DNA from: Frigoribacterium sp. PhB160 | GTDB taxonomy: Bacteria > Actinomycetota > Actinomycetes > Actinomycetales > Microbacteriaceae | Assembly (NCBI RefSeq): GCF_003751785.1 | Contig: NZ_RKIE01000001.1 | Span: 597,564 to 661,563, forward strand | Reading direction: 5' to 3' | DNA: 64,000 nucleotides | Shown: in pieces, positions 8,094 through 16,578 of the stretch | Position numbering within the stretch: the stretch's first letter is position 1 | Layout: every line of letters starts with the position of its first letter | Notes under the pieces: generated by a model | Told to the model about the DNA's origin: nothing | Seen by the model: only the letters and a program-made list of their open reading frames with translations | Database searches by the model: none | Translations under genes and position numbers: made by a program

Positions 8094-9031
8094 GCCGCAC
8101 TCGCCTTCCCGAGTCGCACCCGCGGGTCGAGCAGCGGGTAGGCGAGGTCGATCAGCAGCTGCACGCCGACGGCGAGCAGCGACGTGACCAGCACGGTCGC
8201 CTGGATGAGGGGGTAGTCGCGGGTCTCGAGGGCCCGGACGATGAGGGAGCCGACGCCCGGCCACGCGAACACGACCTCGACGACCACGACGCCGTTCAGC
8301 ATCGCGGCGAAGCGCGTGCCGAGGGCCGTGAAGACGGGGATCGCCGAGTTGCCCATGGCGTAGCGCCAGGTCAGCGCCCGTTCGGAGACGCCGCGCGAGC
8401 GGGCCACGGTCAGGTAGGGCGCCGCGAAGTTGGCGGCCATCTCGCGCCGGACGAGCCGCGAGATGAGCGCGACCTGGAGGATCGCGATCGTCACCGTCGG
8501 CAGCACGAGCCCGCCCCACGTGGCGAAGCCCGACGCCGGGAACACGGGGATGACGACGGCGAAGGCGCTGAGCAGGAGGATGCCCGTCCAGAAGTCGGGC
8601 ATCGACTGGCCGGCGATCGCGACGACGTTCACGCCCGTCTCGGAGCGGGTGTCGGTGCGGCGGGCCATCCAGACGCCGAGCGGGATCGAGACGAGCGCCG
8701 CGAGCAGGATCGCCGAGAACGACAACGTCAGCGTGTAGGGCAGCCGCTCGAGGACGACCTGCAGCGCCGACGACTGGAACGAGTACGACTGGCCGAGGTT
8801 GCCGGTGAAGAGCTGCTGCAGGAAGAGGAGGTACTGCTGCGGCAGCGGCGCGTCGAGGCCGAACTCGGTGCGGACGGCGGCGAGCTGCTCGTTCGTCGCC
8901 AGGGGGCCGGCGTAGGCGACGGCGGGGTCGCCGGGCGCGAGCCGGATGAGCACGAACACGGTCGACACCGTGAGGAACACGGTGAGCAGGCCCTGCCCGA
9001 GGCGCTTGAGGACGTAGGTGGCCACGGTCAT
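8090..9031 (-). CDS. ABC importer permease, DppB type
   Basis: A 313-residue permease of the DppB/OppB family. The N-terminal helix TVFLTVSTVFVLIRLAPGDPA, the GLDAPLPQQYLLFLQQLFTGNLG segment and the EAA-like loop ARSRGVSERALTWRYAMGNS fit the family and its usual length (about 310-340). Start: the ATG at 9031 overlaps the stop of the binding-protein gene. With the DppC-type partner it forms the membrane pore. Confidence 0.92.
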   Translation of the reverse strand: MTVATYVLKRLGQGLLTVFLTVSTVFVLIRLAPGDPAVAYAGPLATNEQLAAVRTEFGLDAPLPQQYLLFLQQLFTGNLGQSYSFQSSALQVVLERLPYTLTLSFSAILLAALVSIPLGVWMARRTDTRSETGVNVVAIAGQSMPDFWTGILLLSAFAVVIPVFPASGFATWGGLVLPTVTIAILQVALISRLVRREMAANFAAPYLTVARSRGVSERALTWRYAMGNSAIPVFTALGTRFAAMLNGVVVVEVVFAWPGVGSLIVRALETRDYPLIQATVLVTSLLAVGVQLLIDLAYPLLDPRVRLGKASAA

Positions 9032-10605
9032 GCCTCCAGCGTCACGGCGGTCAGGGGGTAGGAGTTCGAGGAGGCGAGGTCGAGGCCCTGCACCCGGTCG
9101 CGGCGGGCGAGCACCGACTTCGGGATGAACTGCCAGGCGCACGGCCAGGTGTCCCAGACGGCGCGCTGCGCCTCGCCGAGCAGCTGCTGGCGGCGGGTCG
9201 CGTCGGGCTCGCTGCTCGCGACGGCGATCGCGTCGGCGACGGAGGGGATCACGTAGCCCTGGTAGGTGTCGCGGGTCTCCTCCTTCTCGGCGGTGCCGCT
9301 GTACATGCCCTGGAGGATGGTGAGCGCGAGGCCGGTCGCTGCCGAGAAGCCGTTGCCGAGGAGGTCCCAGTCGCCGGCCTTGCCCTGGCGCCACGAGAGG
9401 ATGTCGCCGCCGGGCTCGAACTGCTGCAGCGTCGTGCGGACGCCGACGGCGCCGAACATCTCGACCAGCGCCTCCATCACGAAGGTGTCGCCGGCGAACT
9501 CGCCCGACTCCCAGATGATCTTGAGCTGCAGGTCGGAGGCGCCGAGCTCGGCCAGCATCGACCGGCAGCGGTCGGGGTCGTGCACGTAGGCGCCGGTCTT
9601 CTCGTAGCCGGAGAGGTCGGGCGGCACGACGCCGCGGGCCGCCGTCACGGAGCCGGTGAGCACGTCGCGGACGAGTGCCTCGCCGTCGACGGCGTACGAG
9701 AGCGCCTGGCGGACGCGGGCGTCGGCGAGCGGGTGCCCCTCGGGCTTGCGGAAGTTGTAGAAGAGCTGGTTGATGCGGAAGCTCGAGGCCTCCTCCAGGG
9801 CGATGCCCGGCAGACCGGACAGCTGCAGGCGCGAGTCGGGCGTGATCGAGTCGATGACGTCGACCTCGCCGCTGCGGAGGGCGATGACGCGGCTGGACTC
9901 CTCGGGCAGGAAGCGCACCTCCACGTTCTCGACCCCGGGGCGAGGGCCCCAGTAGTTCTCGTTGCGCGTCAGGCTGTAGGTGCCGGCGCCGCGGTTGAAG
10001 CGCGTGACCACGAACGGGCCGCTGCCGACGCCGTCCTGCAGCTCCTCCGGCACGTTGGCGGCGGCGGGCGTGATGAGGATGTTGCTCATCAGCGCGTCCA
10101 GCACCGGGATCGGCTGCGCGGAGTCGAGCGTGAAGGTGCGCTCGTCGATCGCCGTCACCGTCGGGAACTCGGGGAAGAAGCTGGCGACGAACGAGCCGTT
10201 CACCTGTGCGTACATCTCGAGCGCGGTCGCGACGTCGTCGACCGTGACGGGGCTGCCGTCCGAGTAGACGACGCCCTCCCGCAGGCGGACGGTCCACTGC
10301 GTGTCGCTCGTCGGCGCGAACGACTCGGCGAGCACCAGGCGCGGCGTCGCGTCGGGGCCGATCTCGGTCAGCGCCTGCCGCACCGCCCGCTGCACCGTGA
10401 TGGCGGCGTCGAACTGGTTCAGCTTGTTGTCGAGGCTGACCAGCGAGCGGTTGAGCGCGAGGATCAGCGTGCCCTGGCCGGGGAGGCCCGTGGGGCCCGC
10501 GCAGCCGGAGAGCAGCGACCCGGCGGCCACGAAGGCCCCGGCCGCCGCACCGGCGCGCAGGAGGCTGCGTCGTGTCAGCTGGTGGTCCGCGAACGGAACG
10601 GTCAT
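9028..10605 (-). CDS. ABC importer substrate-binding lipoprotein, family 5
   Basis: A 525-residue extracytoplasmic solute-binding protein (SBP family 5) that captures the substrate for the 5406-9031 transporter. The N-terminus has a twin-arginine-like TRRSLLRAG followed by a hydrophobic stretch and a lipobox LLSGC, so it is probably a Tat-exported lipoprotein. The FRINQLFYNFRKPEGHPLADARVRQALSYAVD region is family-typical. Start: the ATG at 10605 has GAGAGG about 7 bases upstream; longer frames run into the divergent promoter. First gene of the leftward operon. The family also imports oligosaccharides and opines, so a sugar-acid conjugate is as likely as a peptide. Confidence 0.92.
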   Translation of the reverse strand: MTVPFADHQLTRRSLLRAGAAAGAFVAAGSLLSGCAGPTGLPGQGTLILALNRSLVSLDNKLNQFDAAITVQRAVRQALTEIGPDATPRLVLAESFAPTSDTQWTVRLREGVVYSDGSPVTVDDVATALEMYAQVNGSFVASFFPEFPTVTAIDERTFTLDSAQPIPVLDALMSNILITPAAANVPEELQDGVGSGPFVVTRFNRGAGTYSLTRNENYWGPRPGVENVEVRFLPEESSRVIALRSGEVDVIDSITPDSRLQLSGLPGIALEEASSFRINQLFYNFRKPEGHPLADARVRQALSYAVDGEALVRDVLTGSVTAARGVVPPDLSGYEKTGAYVHDPDRCRSMLAELGASDLQLKIIWESGEFAGDTFVMEALVEMFGAVGVRTTLQQFEPGGDILSWRQGKAGDWDLLGNGFSAATGLALTILQGMYSGTAEKEETRDTYQGYVIPSVADAIAVASSEPDATRRQQLLGEAQRAVWDTWPCAWQFIPKSVLARRDRVQGLDLASSNSYPLTAVTLEA

Positions 10606-10703
10606 CGTCGACCTCTCGATCCAGGGGGTGACGGGTCCGTCGACGCGCTCTGGCTCGCAGCGCTGCGGCGCCCTCGTCCGGGCTGGAGCCACTGTGCCAC
10701 CGC

Positions 10704-10741
10704 TGCGCGTTCTGCGCAAGGCCGGTGGCGCGAAACGCGCA
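10704..10741. promoter_or_regulatory. Two operator copies in the divergent importer/kinase promoter
   Basis: TGCGCGTTCTGCGCA (10704-10718) and GGCGCGAAACGCGCA (10727-10741) match the palindrome NGCGC-N5-GCGCA found twice at 1427-1471. They lie between the importer start at 10605 and the kinase start at 10764, so one bound regulator could control both directions. No convincing -35/-10 pair can be chosen by eye. Confidence 0.6.
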
Positions 10742-10763
10742 GTCGTGTCAGGATGGCGCCACC

Positions 10764-12371
10764 ATGACCCGCATCACCGTCATCGCTGACGACCTCTCCG
10801 GGGCGGCCGAGACCGCCGAGCAGTTCCGGCTGCGCGGACACTCGGTGCGGCTCGAGCTCGGCGTGACGAGCGCCGCCGACGCCGTGCGCGTCGACGACTC
10901 AGGAGTCGTCGTCGTCGACACCGCCACCCGGGCCGGCGCCGCCGCGGCGGCGCACGCGCTCCTGACCTCCCGACCGCTCGCCGACGACGCCCTCGTGGTC
11001 AAGAAGACCGACTCGCTCTGGCGCGGCCACGTCGGCCCCGAGCTGGCGGCGCTCGCCGGGCGCGGCTTCGCCGTCGTGCTGGCCGGTGCGCTGCCGTCAC
11101 TCGGCCGCACGGTCGTCGGCGGCCGACCCCTCGTCGACGGGGTCGCCCTCGCCGACACCGCCCACTGGCACGTCGAGGCGGGTCGGGCACCCGCGACCCT
11201 CGCCGAGCTGATCGGGCTGCCGGTGCGCCTCGTCGGGCTCGACGCCGTGCGCGCCGGGCCCGCGGCCCTCGCCGAGCAGCTGGCGGCCGCCGCGAGCGGG
11301 GGAGCGGTCGCCGTCGTCGACGGCGAGACCGACGACGACCTCGACCGCGTGGTGGCGGCGGCGCTCGCCGGTGCCGATGCCGGTGCCGCTGTCGAGAACT
11401 CAGGCGACGGCGTCGCGGACGCCGCGCTGCCGCCGTCGGGCGGCGCGACCGGACCGTTCCTCCTGAACGGTCGACGCCTGCTGCTCGCCGGGTCGGCCGC
11501 GCTCGCCGCCGCCGTCGCCGCGGCCGTCGACCCCGCGACGCCCATCGCCCGCGTCGCGGAGTCAGGAGTCGTCGTCGGCGACGACCCGCGGGCCGCGACG
11601 GGCGGAGACTCCGCGCCGATCGTCCTGAGTCGTGCACGCGAGGGGGCGGAGGTCGCTCCGCGCCCGGTCGTCGTCGTCGTCGGCTCCGCCGCCGAGGCCG
11701 CCGGGCGTCACGTCGCGGCCCTCGTGGCCGGCGGGGCGGCGCTCACCGTGGTCGACCCCGACCCCGACCCCGATCCCGACCCGAGCTCCGACCCGAGCTC
11801 CGACCCCGACGCCGGCCCCAGCTCCGACCCCGGAGACCGCTCCGCCGAGGCCGCCGTGAGCCGCGCGGCCGAGGCCGCGCTCCGGGACGGCCTCGCCGTG
11901 CTCGTGCTGCCCGCCGACCGGGCCCTCGACCCCGCGCGGGCCGCCGCGGCCCTCGCCGACGTGGCTGCGACGGTCGCCGTCGCCGCGGCGGCCGACCTCG
12001 TGCTCACGGGAGGCGAGACCGCCCGGGCCGTCCTCGACCGGCTCGGCACGGCGTGGCTCGTGCCCCTCGCGCAGGTCGAGCACGGCGCGGTCGCGAGCCG
12101 GGCCGACGACGGCCGCCTCGTGGCGACGAAGCCGGGCAGCTTCGGCGCCGACGACGTGCTCGTGCGCCTCGTCGACCGCCTCCGCACCCTGCGCGACGCC
12201 GACCCGTGCGCCGCCGACCCGCAGGACGCCGACCCGCAGGACGCTGACCCGCAGGACGCCGACCGCGGCGGCCCCGGCCGGCGGCCCGCCACGACCACCC
12301 CTCGTCCCACCCCACCGACCACGACCCGCGCGGCACCGCCCCCGCGGACCTCTCGAACGGAGACCCCATGA
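10764..12371 (+). CDS. Four-carbon acid sugar kinase (DUF1537 family) with low-complexity inserts
   Basis: A 535-residue kinase of the OtnK/DtnK family, which phosphorylates C4 sugar acids such as threonate or erythronate with ATP. Seen: IADDLSGAAETA at the N-terminus, KKTDSLWRGHVGPEL (substrate domain), TGGETARAVLDRLG and KPGSFGADD (nucleotide domain). The protein is longer than the usual 400-450 residues: it carries two in-frame copies of the TCAGGA palindromic element, an Asp-Pro/Ser-rich stretch (codons around 11754-11830) and a C-terminal ADPQD repeat plus Pro/Thr tail. Start: the ATG at 10764 gives the family-typical N-terminus. It overlaps PdxA2 by 4 bases; the pair is known from D-threonate catabolism. 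Confidence 0.88.
   Translation: MTRITVIADDLSGAAETAEQFRLRGHSVRLELGVTSAADAVRVDDSGVVVVDTATRAGAAAAAHALLTSRPLADDALVVKKTDSLWRGHVGPELAALAGRGFAVVLAGALPSLGRTVVGGRPLVDGVALADTAHWHVEAGRAPATLAELIGLPVRLVGLDAVRAGPAALAEQLAAAASGGAVAVVDGETDDDLDRVVAAALAGADAGAAVENSGDGVADAALPPSGGATGPFLLNGRRLLLAGSAALAAAVAAAVDPATPIARVAESGVVVGDDPRAATGGDSAPIVLSRAREGAEVAPRPVVVVVGSAAEAAGRHVAALVAGGAALTVVDPDPDPDPDPSSDPSSDPDAGPSSDPGDRSAEAAVSRAAEAALRDGLAVLVLPADRALDPARAAAALADVAATVAVAAAADLVLTGGETARAVLDRLGTAWLVPLAQVEHGAVASRADDGRLVATKPGSFGADDVLVRLVDRLRTLRDADPCAADPQDADPQDADPQDADRGGPGRRPATTTPRPTPPTTTRAAPPPRTSRTETP
11396..11474. repeat. TCAGGA/TCCTGA palindromic element inside the kinase gene (copy G)
   Basis: Arms TCAGG (11400-11404) and CCTGA (11462-11466), 67 bases edge to edge, in frame within the kinase. 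It begins GAACTCAGG, like the intergenic copies at 37161, 38925 and 51846, and ends CCTGAACGGTCGAC, like the end of the copy at 51846. Confidence 0.55.
11560..11632. repeat. TCAGGA/TCCTGA palindromic element inside the kinase gene (copy F)
   Basis: Arms TCAGGA (11562-11567) and TCCTGA (11623-11628), 67 bases edge to edge, flanked by GAGTC/GAGTCG as in the intergenic copies. It is in frame and encodes a segment rich in Gly, Asp and Ala where the family is normally compact. Confidence 0.6.
12213..12257. repeat. 15-base tandem repeat x3 (encodes ADPQD)
   Basis: Three copies of GCCGACCCGCAGGAC (the third with one change) near the 3' end of the kinase, encoding ADPQD three times just before a Pro/Thr-rich tail. 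It lies outside the conserved kinase domains. Confidence 0.9.
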
Positions 12372-13450
12372 GCGACACGACGCGAGACGAACGCCCCTTC
12401 ATCGCCGTCACGATGGGCGACGGCGCCGGCGTCGGCCCCGAGGTCACGGTGGGTGCGCTCCTCGACGAGGCCGCCTACCGCGACGCCCGGCCGGTCGTCG
12501 TCGGCGACGCGGCCCGCCTGCGGATGGGGGCCGCTGCCCTGGGCGTCGAGGTCGACGTGGTCGAGGTCGACGGACCCGCCGACGCCGTGTTCGAGGCCGG
12601 GCGGATCAACGTGGTCGACCCGCACCTCCTCTCGGCCGACCTGCCGTGGGGCGCCGTCTCGGCCGAGGCCGGCCACGCGGCGTACGAGTACATCCGCATC
12701 GCGTGCGAGCTCGGCATGGCCGGGCAGGTGCAGGGCATCTGCACCGCGCCGCTGAACAAGGCCGCGCTGCACGAGGCGGGCCACGTCTTCCCGGGGCACA
12801 CCGAGCTGCTGGCGCACTTCATGGGCGTCGGCGAGGTGTCGATGATGCTGTCGACGCCGAAGATCAAGGTGATCCACGTGACCACCCACATCGGGCTGAT
12901 CGACGCGATCGCGAAGATCGAGCCCGGCCTCGTCGAGCGCACGGTCCGCCGGGGCTGGGAGGCGCTCCGTCGCGCCGGCGTCGACGACCCGACGATCGGC
13001 GTCTGCGCCATCAACCCGCACGCCGGCGAGAACGGCCTGTTCGGCCACGGCGAGGAGGCGGAGAAGATCACCCCCGCGATCGAGGTGCTGCAGGCCGACG
13101 GCATCCGCGCGGTCGGGCCGCTGCCGGCCGACACGGCGTTCTTCCTCGGTGGGCGGGGCGACTACGACCTCATCGTCGCGATGTACCACGACCAGGGCCA
13201 CGGCCCGGTGAAGGTGCTCGGCATCGAGGCGGGCGTCAACATCACCGTCGGCCTGCCGGTGATCCGCACGTCGGTCGACCACGGCACCGCGTTCGACATC
13301 GCCGGCACCGGGAAGGTCGCGGTCGGTAGCATGATCGAGGCCCTGCGGCAGGCCGTCGAGATGTCCCCCGGCCCCCACGCCGCGGCCGACGCGGCCGAGG
13401 CGCAGGCCGAGGCCGGGCGGCAGGCCACGGCGGCCGGCGCCCCCGCCTGA
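12368..13450 (+). CDS. pdxA2: PdxA2-type 4-phosphate sugar-acid dehydrogenase
   Basis: A 360-residue metal-dependent NAD dehydrogenase/decarboxylase of the PdxA family. Seen: VTMGDGAGVGPEV (PdxA has GDPAGIGPE), the NKAALHEAGHVFPGHTELLAHF active-site region, the VTTHIGL metal His and MYHDQGHGPVK. Next to an acid-sugar kinase, members of this subfamily oxidise D-threonate or D-erythronate 4-phosphate to DHAP and CO2 rather than making vitamin B6, so I call it PdxA2. The ATG at 12368 overlaps the kinase stop (ATGA). The exact stereochemistry of the substrate cannot be read from sequence. Confidence 0.85.
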   Translation: MSDTTRDERPFIAVTMGDGAGVGPEVTVGALLDEAAYRDARPVVVGDAARLRMGAAALGVEVDVVEVDGPADAVFEAGRINVVDPHLLSADLPWGAVSAEAGHAAYEYIRIACELGMAGQVQGICTAPLNKAALHEAGHVFPGHTELLAHFMGVGEVSMMLSTPKIKVIHVTTHIGLIDAIAKIEPGLVERTVRRGWEALRRAGVDDPTIGVCAINPHAGENGLFGHGEEAEKITPAIEVLQADGIRAVGPLPADTAFFLGGRGDYDLIVAMYHDQGHGPVKVLGIEAGVNITVGLPVIRTSVDHGTAFDIAGTGKVAVGSMIEALRQAVEMSPGPHAAADAAEAQAEAGRQATAAGAPA

Positions 13451-13525
13451 CCCGGGGCCCGCCCGCACGTCAGAGCACGACGGCACCACGGCAGCACCGG
13501 CAGCACACGACCGAGACGGCGGACC

Positions 13526-14296
13526 ATGACCATTAGCGCGAGCGAGCGGCGTCGCGACATCGTCGAGCTCGCCCACACGAGCGGCCTGGCGAGCGTCGAC
13601 GACCTCTCCCGCCGGTTCGACGTGACGCCCTCGACCATCCGGCGCGACCTCGCGCAGCTCACGGCCCGCGGCGAGATCGCCCGCACCTACGGCGGCGCGA
13701 TGGCGCTCGGACCGAGCGGCGCCGAGCCGTCCTTCCGCCAGCGCACCGGGGAGGCGGGGGTCGCCAAGTCCTCCATCGCCCGGTGGGCGCGTCGGCAGCT
13801 CGTCGACGGCGAGACGATCCTGCTCGACGCGGGCTCGACCGTCTCGGCCCTGGCGCGGGAGCTGCGCCACGGCTTCACCGGCACGGTCGCGACCACCTCG
13901 ATCGCGGTCGTGCAGCAGCTCGCGGAGACCGACCGGGTGCACGTCGAGTGCCTCGGAGGCACCCTGCGGGTCGCGAGCCAGGGCTTCGTCGGACCGCTGA
14001 CGGAGGCGTCGCTCGAGCGGATGACCTTCGACCGGGTCTTCCTCGGCGCCGACGGCGTGCTCGCAAGCGGCCACGTCGTCGAGGCCGACCTCGCGCAGAC
14101 GCGGCTGAAGGAACTCATGTGCCGCCAGAGCGAGCGCGTCTACGTGCTGGCCGACGGCTCCAAGCTCGGTCGCGCGACCTTCCACGCCCGGGCTGCGCTG
14201 CCGGCCGGCTGGACCCTCGTCACCGACGACACCGCGACCGCCGACGCCCTCGCCGAGTTCGCCGCGGCGGGCGTCGAGGTCGTCGTCGCCGACTGA
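13526..14296 (+). CDS. DeoR-family transcriptional regulator
   Basis: A 256-residue DeoR-type repressor: N-terminal winged helix (SVDDLSRRFDVTPSTIRRDLAQL, residues about 25-47) followed by the DeoRC sugar-phosphate sensor domain with LLDAGSTVSALAREL, FLGADGV and VYVLADGSKLG. It lies 75 bases downstream of pdxA2 in the same direction, so it is probably the local regulator, responding to a phosphorylated intermediate. The GCGC palindromes at 1427-1471 and 10704-10741 are candidate binding sites, though this is not shown. Confidence 0.9.
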   Translation: MTISASERRRDIVELAHTSGLASVDDLSRRFDVTPSTIRRDLAQLTARGEIARTYGGAMALGPSGAEPSFRQRTGEAGVAKSSIARWARRQLVDGETILLDAGSTVSALARELRHGFTGTVATTSIAVVQQLAETDRVHVECLGGTLRVASQGFVGPLTEASLERMTFDRVFLGADGVLASGHVVEADLAQTRLKELMCRQSERVYVLADGSKLGRATFHARAALPAGWTLVTDDTATADALAEFAAAGVEVVVAD

Positions 14297-14354
14297 CCTC
14301 CGCCGGTCGGCGACGCCGGGGAGGCGCGGTGCGCGTCCCCGACGCCCGCCCGCC

Positions 14355-15098
14355 TCAGCCCCAGACGCGCGCCACGATCGCGGCCATGAGCTGCCCGTCG
14401 GTCGGGGCGTTCGACTGCGTCACCGTCACGACGACGTCGCCGCGCACGAGGACCGTCTCGGCGTACTCGACGCCGTACTGGGGCTCGGTCGTGACGAGCT
14501 GGCAGCGGGTGCCGCCCAGGTCGTCGGTGCAGGTCGAGGGCGTCGTGCGGAGGTCGCCCGTGCTCTCGTCGGACGCGAGCCAGGCGGGGTAGGCCTCGGC
14601 CGTCGCGGCGTCGACGGTCGCGACGCTGATCAGGATGCCCGTGATGTCGGCCCGGGGGTCGCGGAACCCGCAGTAGAGCTGCGTGGCGGCCGAGACGACG
14701 CCGCGGAGATCGGCACCGGGCTGCGGAGCCCGGGGCGTGACCGCGCCCGTGGGCTGGTCGCCGAAGTACCCCGGGTCGTTGAGGGGCCCGACCGCGGTGA
14801 GCTCGGCGAGTGTCGCCGCGTCGACCAGGTCGGTGCAGTCGGTGGGGACCGAGGCCGGGGCGGCGGTCGCGCTCGGCCCGGTGCCCGGCTCGTCGCCCGG
14901 CGTCGCCGGGGCGGTCGGGTCGCCCGGGGGCGTCGCCGACCCCGAGGAGGTCGGAGCCCCCGACGCGCCCGGCGTCGAGGCCGTCGACGGGGCGGCCGGC
15001 TCGTCGTCGCCGGTGCAGCCGGCGAGGACGAGTCCGCCGAGGGCGACCAGGGCGACGGCGGCGACCCGGGCCGACCGCCTGGCGATGTGGTGCGACAT
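14355..15098 (-). CDS. Secreted lipoprotein, possibly DUF3558-like
   Basis: A 247-residue lipoprotein: basic N-terminus, hydrophobic segment and lipobox LVLAGC near residue 29, then a roughly 55-residue Ser/Thr/Ala/Pro/Gly-rich spacer and a globular domain with two conserved-looking cysteines (DCTDLVDAATLAEL and GTRCQLVTTE). This layout resembles the actinobacterial DUF3558 group, with no known enzymatic role. The ATG at 15098 has a strong GGGGGAG RBS. It converges with the DeoR gene; the 58-base gap holds a weak hairpin. Function unknown. Confidence 0.8.
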   Translation of the reverse strand: MSHHIARRSARVAAVALVALGGLVLAGCTGDDEPAAPSTASTPGASGAPTSSGSATPPGDPTAPATPGDEPGTGPSATAAPASVPTDCTDLVDAATLAELTAVGPLNDPGYFGDQPTGAVTPRAPQPGADLRGVVSAATQLYCGFRDPRADITGILISVATVDAATAEAYPAWLASDESTGDLRTTPSTCTDDLGGTRCQLVTTEPQYGVEYAETVLVRGDVVVTVTQSNAPTDGQLMAAIVARVWG

Positions 15099-15298
15099 GG
15101 TGATCTCCCCCGTGGTGCGCGCCCCCGCGGCGGGAGCGACGGCCCCTGTGGCCGTGTCGCCCACGGTAGGCGCGGCCGCGGAGGCGGGCGTCATCCCCGC
15201 GGATGACCGTCGTGGGGCGTCGGTCACGATCGCGTCACGCCTCGCTCGCACCGCGCCTCCGGCCGGCGTCGGCGTCGGCGCGGCTGTCGGCGCCGGCG

Positions 15299-16249
15299 TC
15301 AGTGCGCCAGCGTCGCGCTCGGGTACTCGCCGAACCGGGTGCGGTAGGCCCCGGCGAAGCGGCCGAGGTGGGCGAAGCCCCAGCGGCGGGCCACGTCGGC
15401 CACGGTCGTCACCTCGGGCGTCAGCGCCGTGAGCTCGTCGCGCACCCGGTCGAGGCGGACGCCGCGCAGGTAGAGGGTCGGCGTCGTGCCCGCGTGCCGG
15501 TGCAGGGCCGCCTGCAGACCGCGGATGCTGAGGCCCGCGGCGGCCGCGACCTCGTCCACGCCGACCGGCTCGTGGGCGTGGGCGTGCATGTAGTCGACCG
15601 CGGCGCGGAGGCGGGGGCCGCCGGCGACCAGCGACTCCGACGGCGCGGGCTCCGTCGAGTGCGAGAAGGTGTCGAGCACCGTGACGGCGACCAGGCGGTT
15701 CGTCTCGGCCCGCAGCAGTCGAGGGGTCGAGGCGTCGAGCAGCACCGGCGAGGCCTCGGCGAGCACGCGGCGCCAGCGGCGGAGGGCGTCGCCCGCGGGC
15801 TCCTGGGCGTGGTCGAAGGTCAGCGGCGAGCGCGGCCCGCACTCGTGCTCGGCCGCGACGAGCTCGAGGTAGTCGGCGTCGAGGTGCACGAGGTTCTGCC
15901 GGTAGTCGGCGTAGTCGAACTCGTACGCGTGGGTCGGCGCCACGTGCGGCACGTGGAGGGTCTGCACCGCCTCGTCGGCCCCGACGTCGGTCACGCCGTG
16001 GCCCTCGAGCAGCCACGAGACGATGTACTCGCGCGTCGCCTCGGCCACGCCGTGGGCCGCGCCCCGGAAGACCGAGGTGCGGAGCGTGACGTCGGCGTCG
16101 CCCGTCATCGAGTACCGGTAGGTGAACGGCTGCTCGGTCGGCTCGAGGCGGAAGCCGTCGCCCGGGTAGGCCGTCTGGTAGAGCAGGCGCGCCTCGTCGA
16201 CGTCGTCGCCCTGCGAGGCCGACCTCGTCAGCGAGTCGTCGTGGTCCAT
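15299..16249 (-). CDS. AraC-family transcriptional regulator
   Basis: A 316-residue regulator with an N-terminal sensor domain and a C-terminal double helix-turn-helix: [21 protein letters not shown] and the second helix [29 protein letters not shown]. The target is unknown; no catabolic gene is adjacent. The start ATG at 16249 is preceded 6 bases upstream by CAAGAT (16256-16261 on the minus strand), so the mRNA may be leaderless. The 200-base gap from 15099 to 15298 holds no gene I can support. Confidence 0.9.
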   Translation of the reverse strand: MDHDDSLTRSASQGDDVDEARLLYQTAYPGDGFRLEPTEQPFTYRYSMTGDADVTLRTSVFRGAAHGVAEATREYIVSWLLEGHGVTDVGADEAVQTLHVPHVAPTHAYEFDYADYRQNLVHLDADYLELVAAEHECGPRSPLTFDHAQEPAGDALRRWRRVLAEASPVLLDASTPRLLRAETNRLVAVTVLDTFSHSTEPAPSESLVAGGPRLRAAVDYMHAHAHEPVGVDEVAAAAGLSIRGLQAALHRHAGTTPTLYLRGVRLDRVRDELTALTPEVTTVADVARRWGFAHLGRFAGAYRTRFGEYPSATLAH

Positions 16250-16399
16250 CCCGAGATCTTGACACGGGGGCGGCCGCGGAGGCGGATCGACGGGCGGCGA
16301 CCCGTCGCCCGCGGGGGTCGGGACTCGCGACGCGGCCAGCCGACCGTGACCTCGCGGTGCGAGGATGGGGCCGACCCGCCCTCACGTCTGGAGCCTCCT

Positions 16400-16510
16400 G
16401 TGGACAACGCCTCGCTCGCCGCCTTCTTCACCGCCCTCATCTCGATCGTCACCGTCGGCGGCCTCGTGATGGGCATCGCCGCCTTCGTGGCGCTCGCGAA
16501 GTCCGAGTAG
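16400..16510 (+). CDS. Small single-helix membrane peptide (36 aa)
   Basis: GTG at 16400, stop at 16510; 36 residues with one predicted transmembrane helix ([21 protein letters not shown]) and a short charged end (ALAKSE). GGAG lies about 6 bases upstream of the GTG, and codon third positions are GC-rich. No homolog comes to mind; the RBS and clean hydrophobic design are the support. Confidence 0.5.
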   Translation: MDNASLAAFFTALISIVTVGGLVMGIAAFVALAKSE

Positions 16511-16565
16511 TCGAGCCGCGCCTCCGAGACCGCGGTGAGGCCTGCCGCCCGGCGACGCGCGTGGC

Positions 16566-16571
16566 TACTCT
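16566..16571 (+). promoter_or_regulatory. -10 box of a probable leaderless promoter (nadE)
   Basis: TACTCT, extended by TGGC upstream, ends 7 bases before the nadE ATG, so transcription would start at or next to the A of the start codon. There is no Shine-Dalgarno sequence. Confidence 0.6.
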
Positions 16572-16578
16572 CGACACC

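Noticed and set aside
12368-13450. Housekeeping PdxA of vitamin B6 synthesis
   Set aside because: GDGAGVGPE replaces GDPAGIGPE and the gene is coupled to an acid-sugar kinase, pointing to the PdxA2 catabolic group.
14300-14350. Bidirectional terminator between DeoR and the lipoprotein gene
   Set aside because: Only a 6-bp CGGGGA/TCCCCG stem with a long loop is visible; too weak to list as a feature.
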